Origin: JBPCIX01 sp051005875
Lineage (GTDB): Bacteria > Actinomycetota > CADDZG01 > JAHWKV01
DNA length: 9,783 nucleotides
Assembly: GCA_051005875.1 (NCBI GenBank)
Contig: JBPCIX010000039.1
Location: 1 to 9,783, forward strand
Direction of reading: 5' to 3'
Positions 1-5,510 of this stretch are shown here, in pieces (the first letter of the stretch is position 1; each line of letters starts with the position of its first letter). A model generated the notes under the pieces. The model saw only the letters and a program-made list of their open reading frames with translations. It was not told the origin of the DNA and searched no databases. The translations under genes were made by a program, and so were the position numbers.

Positions 1-887
1 GCCGACATTGTCCACAATTGCGTGGACAGATACTTCCAGCCGCCGTCGGCAAAAAGGCACACAATGTCGCCGGTTTCAATTGCTTCAGCGATCCTTCGGG
101 CGACATAAACCGTTGCCCCGCAACTGATTCCGGCAAACACGCCGATGCCTGCCAGGGCCTGGGTCCACGTGACCGAATTTGCAGCATTAACCTTGATCTT
201 TCGGTCCAGCACTGAGGGGTCGAGCACCTCAGGGATAAACCCGTCCTCAAGGGACCTCAGACCGTACACAAGGTCGCCCTGCTCGGGCTCAGCGGCCACA
301 ATCTTCACTTCGGGCTTACGCTCCTTCAAATACCTGCCCACGCCGGTCAAAGTACCCCCGGTCCCCAGGCCCGCAACAAAATGAGTCAATTCAGGTACGT
401 CTCTCAGGATTTCGGGGCCGGTGGTTTCGTAGTGAGCACCGGGGTTGGCCGGGTTGCCGTATTGATAAAGCATCAAGTACTTGGAGTCTTCAGCCATTTG
501 CCTAGCCAACTTGATCGCGCCGTTTGATCCCTCGGACCCGGGCGAATAAACAATCTCGGCCCCAAATACTTTCAGCATTTGGCTGCGCTCGCTCGATGCA
601 GTCTCGGGAACGACACAGACAATTCGGTATCCCTTGCGCCGGGCCATGAAGGCCAAGGAGATGCCTGTGTTGCCTGAAGTTGGCTCGAGCAGAATTCGGT
701 CCCCAGAAAGATCACCGGCGCGCTCCGCCCCGGTAATCATTGCAAGGGCGATTCGGTCTTTGACCGACCCGGTTGGATTTTGACCTTCGAGCTTCGCCCA
801 AATGCGAACACCAGGCTTTGGCGAGAGGGAGTGGATTCCGACTGTAGGCGTATTGCCGACAAGAGCCGTTATGTCATCAAATTTCAA
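1..887 (-). CDS. cysM: O-phosphoserine/CysO-dependent cysteine synthase CysM (partial, C-terminus off left edge)
   Basis: This is a PLP-dependent fold-type II cysteine synthase. My own reverse-strand translation gives 295 residues before the window ends, so only the last few tens are missing. The PLP lysine is K43 in PTGSVKDR, the substrate loop is EPTSGNTG (68-75), and the phosphate-binding glycine loop is GLGTGGT (173-179). The segments LYQYGNPAN, HFVAGLGT and DGGWKYLST match the mycobacterial CysM type rather than ordinary CysK. R211 in YGLR aligns with the arginine I recall as reading O-phosphoserine in M. tuberculosis CysM (inference from memory). The start is TTG at 887-885, since an in-frame TGA lies just upstream and a GGAG lies 6 nt before the TTG. 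The gene begins 34 nt after cysO, the same order as Mycobacterium mec-cysO-cysM. The enzyme adds the thiocarboxylate sulfur of CysO to activated serine in the cytoplasm, giving a CysO-cysteine adduct. Confidence 0.92.
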   Translation of the reverse strand, partial: MKFDDITALVGNTPTVGIHSLSPKPGVRIWAKLEGQNPTGSVKDRIALAMITGAERAGDLSGDRILLEPTSGNTGISLAFMARRKGYRIVCVVPETASSERSQMLKVFGAEIVYSPGSEGSNGAIKLARQMAEDSKYLMLYQYGNPANPGAHYETTGPEILRDVPELTHFVAGLGTGGTLTGVGRYLKERKPEVKIVAAEPEQGDLVYGLRSLEDGFIPEVLDPSVLDRKIKVNAANSVTWTQALAGIGVFAGISCGATVYVARRIAEAIETGDIVCLFADGGWKYLSTQLWTMS

Positions 888-921
888 AAGATTGCTCCGG
901 CTCGAGAGGCTTCAGCGCCCG

Positions 922-1212
922 TTAGAGCCCGCCGTGTGACCCACCGGCCACCGCAGGAAGAATTGCCACCACATCGCCCTCGGCTACCTTTGTATCGAGG
1001 CTGTCTAGGTACCTGACGTCCTCGTCGTTCACATAAACGTTCACGAACCGGTGAAGATCCCCCTTTTCAGAGAAGAACTGGTCTTTAAGACCTGGATATT
1101 TCGACGAAAGGTCGGTTAGCAAGTCGCGCAAAAGCCCGGGGCTGCTCTCGACAGACTTCGACCCCTGCACGTGAGCCCGCAGCATCGCTGGAATCTTTAT
1201 TTGAACGGACAT
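922..1212 (-). CDS. cysO: Sulfur carrier protein CysO (MoaD/ThiS ubiquitin-like fold)
   Basis: A 96-aa ubiquitin-like sulfur carrier of the MoaD/ThiS family. The segments HRFVNVYVNDEDVRYLD and ILPAVAGG are nearly the same as in M. tuberculosis CysO. The carrier is thiocarboxylated on the glycine pair by an E1-like MoeB/MoeZ enzyme (not in this window), passes sulfur to CysM, and ends up carrying cysteine that Mec cuts off. I chose ATG at 1212 because MSVQIKIP aligns with the known N-terminus. An in-frame TTG at 1221 that overlaps the mec stop would add three residues. The start lies 5 nt after the mec stop with no clear Shine-Dalgarno, so translational coupling is likely. Oddity: the protein does not end at AVAGG but carries five more residues, SHGGL, before TAA. 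The mycobacterial protein ends at the GG, so this one would need trimming before it can be activated. Confidence 0.93.
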   Translation of the reverse strand: MSVQIKIPAMLRAHVQGSKSVESSPGLLRDLLTDLSSKYPGLKDQFFSEKGDLHRFVNVYVNDEDVRYLDSLDTKVAEGDVVAILPAVAGGSHGGL

Positions 1213-1217
1213 CTGGT

Positions 1218-1643
1218 TCAAGATATCACCACGTCCACTTCCTCAATCTCGCCGTCCTCGTCTCGCCAGTCCTTCTTGTGAATCAGAAATCCTCGCGTTT
1301 GTGGGGCGCCGGGGTCGACGAAACCGACGATCAGGTAAACCGTATCTGGGTAATGAGCTTCCCGGCGATCAGTTGCTGATGGATAAGGCTCGGTCGCCAC
1401 ATGCGAATGAAATATGGCAACCAGGTCAATACTGTGCTGATCCATGTCACTGAAGGCTGCGATCATCTCTCTGCTGGCCGGCCTGTAAAAAACGGGCGAG
1501 GCCGCCTCGTTGGTAAGCGGATAGATCTTGGTGACAACGTCGTCTTTGCCTCCGCCCAGAAATCCGCAAGCCTCATTCGGCATTCCCTGTAGGCATTCAT
1601 TGATCATCTCGTCATAGATTGCCCTCGGAACCGTGAGTTTCAT
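1218..1643 (-). CDS. mec: CysO-cysteine peptidase Mec (JAMM/MPN+ metalloprotease)
   Basis: A 141-aa zinc metalloprotease of the JAMM/MPN+ (Mov34) family. The full motif is visible: E24 in NEACGFL, then H79-S-H81, seven residues, S89, two residues and D92. H79, H81 and D92 should hold zinc, with E24 as general base. In the mycobacterial pathway Mec cuts the CysO-cysteine adduct, releasing cysteine and regenerating the carrier; here it is also the obvious candidate for removing the CysO tail. The size matches a single-domain bacterial JAMM protein. The ATG start overlaps the selD stop (ATGA, 1640-1643), and cysO starts 5 nt after the TGA, so the three genes are almost certainly co-transcribed and translationally coupled. 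Confidence 0.92.
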   Translation of the reverse strand: MKLTVPRAIYDEMINECLQGMPNEACGFLGGGKDDVVTKIYPLTNEAASPVFYRPASREMIAAFSDMDQHSIDLVAIFHSHVATEPYPSATDRREAHYPDTVYLIVGFVDPGAPQTRGFLIHKKDWRDEDGEIEEVDVVIS

Positions 1644-2698
1644 GGGTTTACCGAAACCTTGATCGAACCGGGCGGTCCGGCGGCCATCCTGCCTATCACG
1701 GCGACCGCGAGCGTGGCCCGTCGGCTCAATGCATCGAGCAGGTTTTGCAACTTATCTTCAACTACCGCAATCAATAGGCCTCCCGAAGTTTGGGCGTCAA
1801 ACAAGATGGTTCTGTCAAGTTCATCGACTTGCGAATCGAATTCTACGTACTGTCCGAAATACTCCTCGTTGCGCCGGGTGCCGCCGGGAACCAGATCCCG
1901 CCCGGCAAGGTCGCGAACTCCTTCGAGCACGGGCACATTGTCGGACCACAATTCAGCCGAAAAGCCGCTGGAGCGAACAATAGCCTGAAGATGCCCCATA
2001 AGGCCAAAGCCGGTAACGTCGGTTGCTGCCCCCACGCCCACTTCTACCATCGCCTCGGCAGCTTCATTGTTCAAGGTAGCCATAACCCGAGTGGCCCGGG
2101 CGACCAACTTCTCATCGGCTTCGCCGCGCTTTAGAGCCGTCGAAACAATCCCGGTGCCCAGCGGCTTGGTCAACACTAGGCTCATACCGGGCTTCGCCGC
2201 TGACTGGCGAACGATTTTGTCCGGGTGGACGGTCCCGGTCACCGCCATGCCGTACTTAGGCTCGGGGTCGTCGACTGTGTGCCCACCGATAATCGAGGCG
2301 CCGCCTTCAGCCGCTTTGTCGGCCCCGCCTTCCAGGACCCGGGCCAAAATGTCAAGGTCAAGCGTCTCGCGAGGCCAGCCGACGAGGTTGAGCCCGACCA
2401 ATGGTTTGCCGCCCATGGCGTACACATCGCTCAGCGCATTAGCAACGGCTATTGCACCCCAGTCGTAAGGGTCGTCGACAACCGGTGTGAAAAAGTCCAC
2501 GGTTTGAACAAGGGCAACCTCGTCGCTAATGCGATAAACGGCGGCATCGTCGGGAACGTCGAGCCCCAAAAGCAAATTAGGGTCCGGAGCACCGGGCCTT
2601 TCACTTAAACGGCGCACGACCTGCGCCAGATCCGCCGGACCAAGTTTGCAAGCTCAGCCGGCGCCATGAGAATACTGAGTAAGCCGAATTGCCTCCAT
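1640..2698 (-). CDS. selD: Selenide, water dikinase SelD, itself a selenoprotein (in-frame UGA = Sec15)
   Basis: SelD converts selenide and ATP to selenophosphate, AMP and phosphate, supplying selenium for Sec-tRNA and sometimes for 2-selenouridine or molybdenum enzymes. The full product is 352 aa, from ATG 2698 to TGA 1640. The N-terminus reads LTQYSHGAG-Sec-ACKLGP, matching the glycine-rich catalytic loop in which E. coli has Cys17, Cys19 and Lys20. Here these positions are Sec15, Cys17 and Lys18. The ATP/Mg parts follow: DVPDDAAVY, QTVDFFTPVVDD, ANALSDVYAMGG, then TDVTGFGLMGH and DAQTSGGLL. If TGA (2654-2656) is read as a stop, the ORF seems to start at GTG 2617 and loses 27 residues including the active site. 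A SECIS-like hairpin follows the UGA. The gene leads the operon, overlapping mec by 4 bp. An AGGCGAG about 13 nt before the ATG is a poor Shine-Dalgarno. Confidence 0.93.
2603..2645 (-). promoter_or_regulatory. Bacterial SECIS-like hairpin downstream of the selD UGA
   Basis: On the mRNA strand the arms ACTT (2645-2642), CGGCG (2637-2633) and GATCT (2632-2628) pair with AGGTC (2622-2618), CGCCG (2614-2610) and AAGT (2606-2603). All are Watson-Crick except one U-G. The apical loop is GGCGC (2627-2623), with a small GTG bulge on the 3' side and an internal loop lower down. The loop begins 26 nt after the UGA and starts with G. Both fit the bacterial SECIS rule as I know it: loop 16-37 nt from UGA, with a G among its first two bases. 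It should bind SelB and direct Sec insertion. The structure was paired by hand; no folding energy was computed. Confidence 0.8.
2654..2656 (-). other. selD: Selenocysteine UGA codon in selD (Sec15)
   Basis: The codon between GGC (Gly14) and GCT (Ala16) reads TGA on the minus strand. The reading frame is open and strongly SelD-like on both sides of it, and the position is that of the catalytic Cys/Sec of the family. Reading it as Sec explains both flanks with no frameshift. Cys17 and Lys18 keep the family spacing to this residue. Confidence 0.93.
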
Positions 2699-2704
2699 CG
2701 GTAA

Positions 2705-2710
2705 TTTATA
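2705..2710 (-). promoter_or_regulatory. Possible -10 element for a leaderless selD operon transcript
   Basis: TATAAA on the minus strand ends 6 nt before the selD ATG, the spacing expected when transcription starts at or next to the start codon. I see no convincing -35; TTCAAT lies 19 nt upstream, inside a palindrome. The poor Shine-Dalgarno spacing of selD would be explained by a leaderless message, but the evidence is one AT-rich hexamer. Confidence 0.3.
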
Positions 2711-2725
2711 TCTCGCCTGCCAACT

Positions 2726-2742
2726 TTCTATTGAAAATAGAA
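2726..2742. promoter_or_regulatory. 17-bp perfect dyad upstream of selD, possible operator
   Basis: TTCTATT and AATAGAA form a perfect 7-bp inverted repeat around GAA. It lies 28 bp upstream of the selD start, where it would overlap the -35 region of the proposed promoter. The size and symmetry suit a dimeric repressor site. No regulator gene is next to it, and AT-rich dyads can arise by chance. Confidence 0.35.
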
Positions 2743-2771
2743 CATCTACGAAGGGCTGGACGCCTCCAACA

Positions 2772-3011
2772 ATGCTCATGGTTAGTGAGCACTCTTGGAC
2801 CCGATCGCAAAGAATTCGAACCAAAGCGCACATCCCAATGAGCGTGCCGCTGGTGGACGCTTCTCCCCCACGCCTCTATCAACAGATATCGGGTCGGGCA
2901 CGACACTTGCGGGAACTCGGTATGAGCTACCGAGCAATAGGCCAAGCCCTAGGTGTAACTTGCACCACAGCATGGAAGGCAGCAGCCTGGCCAGAATTCT
3001 CCAAGGAATGA
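2772..3011 (+). pseudogene. Helix-turn-helix fragment, probably C-terminus of a recombinase or transposase-type protein
   Basis: A 79-codon open frame whose second half is protein-like. After PPRLYQQISGRA comes a clear HTH: LRELGMSYRAIGQALGV (about 47-63), then an irregular recognition helix TCTTAWKAAAW, then SKE and TGA. Segments of this type (x-LRELGMSYRAIA-x-LGV-x-x-TV-x-KA-x-x-W) occur at the C-terminus of recombinase or transposase-related proteins that carry zinc ribbons upstream. No such zinc ribbon is present here; the first 25 residues look random, and no Shine-Dalgarno precedes the ATG. I read it as a truncated remnant. A small free-standing DNA-binding protein divergent from selD is possible but less likely. 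Confidence 0.4.
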
Positions 3012-3126
3012 GGCGGCGTACCATTGGCCGGTCCTCTCCCAGTTGACGTCTTCATTCTGCCACGCTTCTCGTTTCTCCCTTATTCCGCCTCGGGCACGAA
3101 AATTAGGCGATATGCAGACTGATTCA

Positions 3127-3177
3127 TACAGGGATGGGAACCGCCTCCCCGACCAAGCGGCAAGCCTGGGGCCTGTA
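3127..3177 (-). other. Possible structured RNA element (three-helix fold)
   Basis: The outer arms TACAGG and CCTGTA (3177-3172 with 3132-3127 on the minus strand) pair perfectly. Inside, CCAGGC and GCTTGG form a hairpin with loop TTGCC, and GGGGA pairs with TTCCC around GGCGG. The G-U wobbles needed exist only on the minus strand, which favours minus-strand RNA. It starts 11 nt after the stop of the broken gene at 3189-3582. No T-run follows, so it is not an ordinary terminator, and it does not match tRNA, SRP RNA or a riboswitch I know. Confidence 0.25.
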
Positions 3178-3188
3178 GCTGGCTCTCC

Positions 3189-3582
3189 TTATAAGAGTTT
3201 CCAGTAGCGCTCGAGTCGTCGAATTTCCTGCGCGAGCAGGTTGAGTTCGGGATGGGCCGACACTCCAGAAGCCGCCATAACGATGGTGATTTGATCCGGA
3301 TCCCGTTCGATCTCGCCAACGGCTTCTGGAGTTAGGACCGATCTGATCGCTAGATATCGTGGATTTTCGTAAAGAAATTTCCTAATAGCTCCCAGATCCC
3401 TCGTCGCCCCTAGAGCATCGGACAGCAGGCTTTAGCATCTTGAATTAGTTTTCTTTGCGCCTTGACTCGTTCACGTCGCTTTTCGACCCCCCATCCGGAC
3501 CAGGGAGTAACCACGCTTGCCACAGCCCCGGCCGCACCCCCGTGAGCGCCGCCGTCAAGATAGTTGAGAAGTCCACACCCAT
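3189..3582 (-). pseudogene. Small membrane-anchored hypothetical protein, broken by two frameshifts
   Basis: Three consecutive minus-strand frames join into one sensible protein of about 125-130 aa. ATG 3582 gives MGVDFSTILTAALTG. A shift near 3538-3525 leads into AGAVASVVTPW and the basic stretch VEKRRERVKAQRKLIQDAK. A second shift near 3434-3425 leads into SDALGATRDLGAIRKFLYENPRY and on to RRLERYWKLL and TAA at 3189. The layout is one N-terminal membrane helix, a basic membrane-edge stretch and a helical cytoplasmic tail. Hypothetical proteins of the type 'PW-x-x-WG-x-EKRR-x-R' with this layout are common; no function is known to me. The first shift lies beside G-runs, so sequencing error is possible, but decay fits the surrounding fragments. 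A 71-bp palindrome lies inside the last frame. Confidence 0.6.
3262..3332. repeat. 71-bp imperfect palindrome with 13-bp perfect arms
   Basis: ACTCCAGAAGCCG (3262-3274) and CGGCTTCTGGAGT (3320-3332) are a perfect 13-bp inverted repeat. The 45-bp centre contains the 10-bp palindrome GATCCGGATC (3293-3302), whose midpoint (3297.5) nearly coincides with the midpoint of the arms (3297). It could extrude as a cruciform or fold as a long hairpin in RNA. It sits inside the third frame of the broken membrane-protein gene, coding for parts of LTPEAV and AASGVS. Confidence 0.7.
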
Positions 3583-3629
3583 GGTGTAGACAGACTAGCA
3601 AGAGCTTAGGATCGCGGTGAAAAAGGCAA

Positions 3630-3655
3630 ATGGCCTTCGAGCGCGTGAAGGCCAT
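3630..3655. repeat. 9-bp inverted repeat, hairpin-capable
   Basis: ATGGCCTTC (3630-3638) and GAAGGCCAT (3647-3655) are perfectly inverted around an 8-bp spacer. It lies at the 5' edge of the MBL-fold fragment. No T-run follows on either strand, so I do not call it a terminator. Confidence 0.5.
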
Positions 3656-3964
3656 CAAGCCGCACCGTCTTTACGCAGAGGACCTGGTGGAGCAAAGGGA
3701 AAAGCTGGTCATGACTTTCAATATGTCGATGGCCCGCGAATTGGACGAAGCCGGCTGCCTGGAGGGGGCAGGGCCGTGTGGTCGATGTGGCCCGGCTACC
3801 TGGGGGATTCCTCCAGCGACAAGCTACACAAATTCCTCTCCGACCACTCGATCCCGCTGTCGATCCACCATGCGTCGGGTCACGCCTACGTCAAGGACCT
3901 AAAACGAATAGCCGCCGCGATTACGAAGGCAAGTTGGGCCTTAGCGGTTATGACCCTCGGGTAG
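3630..3964 (+). pseudogene. C-terminal fragment of an MBL-fold metallo-hydrolase/exonuclease, frameshifted
   Basis: The first frame reads KPHRLYAEDLVEQREK, then MTFNMSMARELDEAGCLEGA. A one-base loss near 3768-3771, next to a run of five Gs, then shifts the frame to AVWSMWPGYLGDSSSDK, followed by LHKFLSDHSIPLSIHHASGHAYVKDLKRIAAAI. The W-SMW-x-GYL and IPL-x-x-x-H-x-SGHA segments belong to the C-terminal part of MBL-fold exonuclease-like proteins, the GHA histidine lying near the metal site. The N-terminal metal-binding half (HxHxDH) is absent, and after about 3925 the sequence no longer resembles the family. So the gene is truncated at both ends as well as frameshifted and cannot be functional. 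Confidence 0.6.
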
Positions 3965-3967
3965 TAT
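3962..3967 (+). promoter_or_regulatory. Possible -10 element for the SIR2 gene
   Basis: TAGTAT fits TANNNT and ends 6 nt before the GTG start, the same spacing as TATAAA upstream of selD. There is no Shine-Dalgarno before this GTG, so a leaderless message is possible. No good -35 is visible. Confidence 0.3.
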
Positions 3968-3973
3968 TGCGGC

Positions 3974-5338
3974 GTGGCCATTCATGGGATTTCTTCCGAA
4001 CAGGAAACGGCTCTCGAGCAGGCCCAAACGGGATCTCCATTCCGGATTGTAAGGAGCCTTTGGGAGCTGATTGAAACCGGAGAGCTTCTTGATCCGCGAT
4101 GGCGAGAAATCTGGGCAAAACACCGAAGCCAAGCTGTTCGCAACGAAGCTGCCCCGTCAGAGGTGATCGAATCTATCGATGAAGCGATTTCCCGGATCGA
4201 GTCGGTTGATCGAGCGATCGATCAGCTTGTATTTGGAGACAACGACGGGATTTGTCTCCTTCTCGGGGCCGGAGCATCAGCACCCGCCCCCTCCTCAATC
4301 CCGACCGTCAATAGGCTGCTGCCCGAACTGTGGCGCCGAGGGCGAAAGCTTGGACGCGATGACATAGATCGGCTAGCTGAATGGTGCGACCAAAGAAAGG
4401 TCACCAACATAGAGGACCTTTTGACCGCAGCCTATCTAGCCAACTTCGCGGCTAAAAGTGGAACCATCTCAGGTCTTCTTAACTATTTCCTATTCCGGGA
4501 AGCCGATGTTGAAACTCCAATGACACTTCGGGGGCGGGCGGTGCCGAGTGCATCTCAAGTTGAAGCGGCATCAGTAGCACTCTTTCAAGAAACTCTTCAA
4601 GGACTATTTGGCTTGCTAACCGGCACAATGATCCCTGCTCCCCCTAACGACGGGCACAGCGCCGTCGTTGACTTCATTCGGCGACACCCGAAGGCAACCG
4701 TCATTACCACAAACTACGATGGCTGTATTGATGAGGCATTGTTGACGCAGGGGGTTAGTTATTCGACAAACCTCGATGAGGGGAAGACCTTGCCAGGGTC
4801 AATTGACTTGATAAAGATCCATGGATCCATAAACTGGACCTACTGTGACTCCTGCCACGACGTGCGGGAATTCGATCTGCTGAAGCTCAAGGAAGGATAT
4901 GCGGAAGATACCATCAGCTATGCCGTGGTTGGTATCTGCCGCAATTGTGGGGGCCAGAGACGTCCACTCCTAATACCGCCGATGGGACTAAAGTTCGTGA
5001 TGTTTCCTAACCTCATTCGCCTTTGGAATTTAGCCAGAGAGCGAATCGAGTCGGCTAGCCATCTTCTGATAGTCGGCTTCTCGTTCTCTGAAGCGGACTC
5101 CTACATTAATAAGGTCATTGAACGATCAATGTCATTTAATGCCAAACAAGTCATGATCGTATTTGACCCAGATGGAGCCTTGGTTCCCAGCCTCCGTCGC
5201 AGATTTAGCGCGCGAATCGAAGGATTCGACTCAGACAGAATATTGGCCGCCGTGGGATCCGCTCATGAATTACTCCCCAAAATCCTCGGGAGTTTGGGCT
5301 TGGCTTCGCAGGGTCCGCCTCACGAGTTATCGGGTTGA
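3974..5338 (+). CDS. SIR2-family NAD-dependent protein with zinc site, probable defence protein
   Basis: A 454-aa protein with a SIR2-like NAD-binding fold from about residue 90 to 400. Visible motifs: LLLGAGAS (95-102), the N-x-D motif in TTNYD (N247, D249), IKIHGS with the presumed catalytic H283, a four-cysteine zinc site C291-x2-C294 and C322-x2-C325, and LLIVGFSFSEAD (364-375). Residues 1-88 are a mainly helical extension without a recognised domain. Stand-alone SIR2 proteins next to other defence genes often act as NADases that drain NAD+ during phage infection, but the intact zinc site would also suit a deacetylase, so the reaction is open. The start is GTG; no other start codon gives a better product. 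It has no Shine-Dalgarno. It is far shorter than DSR1/DSR2 and has no HerA or Argonaute partner in the window. GC is lower than in the DUF499 gene. Confidence 0.88.
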   Translation: MAIHGISSEQETALEQAQTGSPFRIVRSLWELIETGELLDPRWREIWAKHRSQAVRNEAAPSEVIESIDEAISRIESVDRAIDQLVFGDNDGICLLLGAGASAPAPSSIPTVNRLLPELWRRGRKLGRDDIDRLAEWCDQRKVTNIEDLLTAAYLANFAAKSGTISGLLNYFLFREADVETPMTLRGRAVPSASQVEAASVALFQETLQGLFGLLTGTMIPAPPNDGHSAVVDFIRRHPKATVITTNYDGCIDEALLTQGVSYSTNLDEGKTLPGSIDLIKIHGSINWTYCDSCHDVREFDLLKLKEGYAEDTISYAVVGICRNCGGQRRPLLIPPMGLKFVMFPNLIRLWNLARERIESASHLLIVGFSFSEADSYINKVIERSMSFNAKQVMIVFDPDGALVPSLRRRFSARIEGFDSDRILAAVGSAHELLPKILGSLGLASQGPPHELSG

Positions 5339-5405
5339 TCAAGGGCGTTAACTGGATCTCCCATTCTGTTGAGTCTGAATCCAAGGCCTGAGTAACTTGC
5401 CTGCA

Positions 5406-5427
5406 CTGCGGGCTTCGCGGATTTTTT
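5406..5427 (+). terminator. Probable intrinsic terminator after the SIR2 gene
   Basis: CTGCG and CGCGG form a 5-bp stem (one G-U) around GGCTT, followed by A and six Ts. It starts 68 bp after the SIR2 stop. The stem is short, so it may be leaky and allow read-through into the next gene. Confidence 0.45.
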
Positions 5428-5500
5428 CGGACTCAGCTCCGTTTTGCGCGGCAAGCGGACTGCTGGAAGATGAGACAATTAGGGAATTGGCTCGACAGTA

Positions 5501-5505
5501 GGAGG
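5501..5505 (+). promoter_or_regulatory. Ribosome binding site deciding a TTG start
   Basis: GGAGG lies 5 nt before TTG 5511. It is the strongest Shine-Dalgarno in the window and fixes an unusual TTG start that keeps the first zinc-ribbon cysteines in the product. Confidence 0.75.
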
Positions 5506-5510
5506 CAAAG

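Larger units (their letters stand above)
2699..3973. other. Degenerate region without an intact gene
   Basis: About 1.3 kb between selD and the SIR2 gene. It contains three gene remains on alternating strands: an HTH fragment at 2772-3011, a frameshifted membrane-anchored protein at 3189-3582, and a frameshifted MBL-fold C-terminus at 3630-3964. It also holds a possible structured element at 3127-3177 and a 71-bp palindrome at 3262-3332. In 3012-3126 I see nothing. No tRNA, integrase or complete insertion sequence is recognisable. The pattern is that of an old insertion or deletion zone at the edge of the defence genes. Confidence 0.6.

Noticed and set aside
1213..1221. TTG at 1221 as the cysO start
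   Set aside because: It overlaps the mec stop attractively, but ATG 1212 aligns exactly with the known CysO N-terminus and is the more usual codon.
2067..2608. Plus-strand open frames of 127-133 codons
   Set aside because: They lie antisense to selD and their translations show no family features.
3120..3190. Possible tRNA-Sec (selC), suggested by the nearby selD and the GC-rich helices on the minus strand
   Set aside because: There is no TCA anticodon in a suitable loop, no GTTCRANNC T-loop, and no 7-8 bp acceptor stem at the right spacing.
3425..3440. Programmed -1 frameshift in the broken membrane-protein gene
   Set aside because: There is no X-XXY-YYZ slippery site or following pseudoknot, and a second shift in the same gene points to decay or sequencing error.
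3630..3655. 9-bp inverted repeat as an intrinsic terminator
   Set aside because: No T-run follows on either strand.
4200..4232. Repeated GATCGA motifs and short inverted repeat
   Set aside because: They lie within conserved-frame SIR2 coding sequence encoding a helical stretch (DRAIDQL) and are short enough to be chance.
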